This document shows positions 63,816 through 64,000 of a DNA stretch of 64,000 nt, one piece after another (the first letter of the stretch is position 1; each line of letters begins with the position of its first letter). Source of the stretch: Ascidia mentula. Its lineage: Eukaryota > Chordata > Ascidiacea > Phlebobranchia > Ascidiidae. Both the position numbers and the translations under genes were made by a program. The notes beneath the pieces are model-generated. The model did no database searches, had not been told where the DNA came from, and saw only the letters and a program-made list of their open reading frames with translations. The DNA is taken from NCBI GenBank assembly GCA_947561715.1, contig OX387198.1, positions 1,984,001-2,048,000 of the forward strand, written 5' to 3'.

Positions 63816-64000
63816 ATTTTCTGCTTATTTTTCCAAAAATTTGGTTTCAAACAACGACAATTTACGAAAAAAGTTCAAATACAAAGGTACAACTTTGTTA
63901 TGTTTATGTGAAACTACAGCCCTTGCGCCTTCCGTTGGTAAAAACCTCAAGTCGTTACGCGCACTACAGGCCGCATCTCTCAATTAAATCCTAAAAATTG

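Noticed and set aside
1..64000. Bacterial-type features (operons, CRISPR arrays, insertion sequences) and tRNA or rRNA genes
   Set aside because: The intron-exon structure is clearly eukaryotic and no tRNA cloverleaf, rRNA block or spaced direct-repeat array was seen by eye.

Overview
The window looks like part of the nuclear genome of an invertebrate animal, most likely an ascidian tunicate such as Ciona. It is AT-rich, the genes are split into many short exons with GT-AG junctions, the introns are short and often AT-rich, and the gene set (glutamate carboxypeptidase II family, Jagunal, C2H2 zinc finger, TSPN/TIL/Ig secreted protein) is metazoan. The species is an inference from style and content; no database was searched. 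All exon structures were read by hand from splice signals, reading phase and resemblance between paralogues.

From 0 to 48.1 kb, minus strand: a tandem array of glutamate carboxypeptidase II / NAALADase-like metallopeptidase genes (M28B; FOLH1/NAALAD2 relatives), 13 coding exons per unit. In transcription order from the right the units are A (48.1-43.0 kb), B (41.5-35.4), C (33.8-27.3), D (25.5-20.05) and E (2.26 kb to beyond the left edge). A, B and D read open throughout. C has a one-base insertion and stop in exon 12. E lacks exons 1-4 and has a frameshift in exon 5. A stray exon 13 with a nonsense codon (3.55-3.74 kb) and a decayed exon 12 (about 19.05 kb) are further relics. A 1.25-kb stretch is duplicated between C's 3' end and the region upstream of E, and A and D share about 380 bp of upstream sequence.

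From 3.9 to 14.6 kb, minus strand, inside the array: a ten-exon gene whose phases all agree. It encodes a secreted protein of about 653 residues with a signal peptide, a basic/acidic linker, a laminin-G/TSPN-like domain, a TIL plus E (VWC-like) cysteine-rich module and two I-set Ig domains.

From 49.0 to 52.3 kb, minus strand: a six-exon low-specificity threonine aldolase. A foldback repeat element with internal 57-bp tandem repeats (53.57-53.98 kb) lies between it and the plus-strand genes.

From 54.1 to 64 kb, mainly plus strand: a Jagunal homologue (54.1-55.3), a five-finger C2H2 zinc-finger protein (55.6-57.4) and an unrecognised helical, TPR-like protein (58.1-59.8). A repeat-rich tract follows, carrying two more copies of that gene's small symmetrical exon, microsatellites, a possible minus-strand terminal exon and a diverged 185-bp tandem duplication near the right edge.

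The array genes are type II membrane or ectoenzyme peptidases that keep the zinc site but have lost most of the glutamate-recognition residues, and they differ from each other in the S1 pocket. The plus-strand genes are unrelated housekeeping or unknown genes with no obvious functional link to the array.
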